This document shows, piece by piece, positions 63,674 to 64,000 of a stretch of 64,000 nt of DNA. The position numbers were made by a program, and so were the translations under genes. This stretch comes from Klebsormidium nitens (lineage: Eukaryota; Streptophyta; Klebsormidiophyceae; Klebsormidiales; Klebsormidiaceae): positions 23,880-87,879 of the forward strand of contig DF237335.1 in NCBI GenBank assembly GCA_000708835.1. Direction: 5' to 3'. Within the stretch, counting starts at the first letter, position 1; each line of letters begins with the position of its first letter. The notes below the pieces were generated by a model, which was not told the origin of the DNA, searched no databases, and saw only the letters and a program-made list of their open reading frames with translations.

Positions 63674-64000
63674 GAATTGCACCAATCGGAACCGGACACG
63701 TGGCAACGCCTCGTGCGGACACGTGGCAGGCACCCTCACCTCAAGCTGAGAGCTCTCAATCTCAGAAAGCTGCAGTAAAAACGAGCATCTTCTCACTTTG
63801 ATCTGGCAGAAGTTTGCATCACGTACCTCTTGCGACCATCGCAGCGAATGCACGCATGCGCTCTGCAGCAACGCCTGCCACGCGATGCCACAGGGAGCCA
63901 GCCCGGGCTTTGGGCAAGGTGCAGACAAGCACCCCGCGGCGCTCAGCTCCTCGAAGTCCCTCTGCACGAGCACGCTCACTCTCACGGGCCGCCGCATCGG

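Larger units (their letters stand above)
60104..64000 (-). pseudogene. KDZ-type (Kyakuja-Dileera-Zisupton) transposase gene, decayed, 5' end off window
   Basis: Exons 64000-63827 (partial), 63380-62745, about 62104-60891 and 60401-60104 are joined by phase-consistent introns where testable. Conserved parts: a CCGCPLKHTVHF Cys cluster, CSLCGPHPDVLLCDGIV with the first catalytic Asp, CCPHRVIYGWHVMLRGESP, VIYDNSCKL with the second Asp, FHFQKTGQEAHKCG, and NTSAVESVNSF with the likely catalytic Glu. Vertebrate HMGXB3 derives from such transposases. The third exon block has an in-frame TAG at about 61490-61492, and near 62010 the apparent frame shifts between two readings, so it looks inactive. A possible extra exon lies near 62400-62285 (LCGNHGVESDVDFGAIERKL). 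Introns carry the 50-bp palindromic repeats. Confidence 0.72.

Overview
The window is nuclear DNA of a streptophyte, most likely a charophyte green alga. It holds three spliced genes typical of the plant lineage: a DEK1 calpain homologue (left part, running off the left edge), a thylakoid DUF1118 protein, and NTRC, the plastid NADPH-thioredoxin reductase/thioredoxin fusion. Introns are mostly GT-AG with clear exon edges. The species cannot be fixed from sequence alone.

Layout. 1-7742 (minus): the membrane half of DEK1 in six visible exons. 8747-9507: a large foldback element. 10213-14384 (minus): DUF1118 protein in four exons. 15015-21115 (plus): complete NTRC in nine exons, reassembling in frame to 552 residues. 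The last two genes are head to head, about 630 bp apart. 21116-39250: about 18 kb without a recognisable gene, rich in decayed tandem repeats, a recurrent small hairpin motif, CG tracts and a 13-bp minisatellite.

39250-64000 is an accessory, mobile-element-rich region. A spliced gene (45760-53268) encodes a UL52-type PrimPol with zinc knuckle fused to a herpesvirus UL9/origin-binding-protein-like SF2 helicase. Its promoter and first four exons occur a second time upstream (39.4-41.7 kb), ending in a premature stop. Between the two copies sits a VapC-type PIN-domain gene of bacterial character. Just downstream (about 53.6-60.1 kb) is an intronless, virus-like block: a second, unrelated primase-polymerase fused to an SF3 helicase, a tyrosine recombinase of the giant-virus/polinton-like-virus type interrupted by one in-frame TAG, and four small ORFs, two of them overlapping as TAATG. 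No capsid or packaging gene is visible. A decayed KDZ-type (Kyakuja-Dileera-Zisupton) transposase gene fills the right end.

Across 40-64 kb, and nowhere else noticed in the window, lie at least twelve copies of a 50-bp palindromic repeat (12-bp arms, about 26-nt A/T-rich centre), sometimes in arrays of about 140-bp period with a GGCACGTGCC palindrome. Its form resembles origins recognised by UL9-type proteins, so it is a candidate cognate site for the PrimPol-OBP product. That link is inference. All identifications rest on motif recognition; no database search was run.
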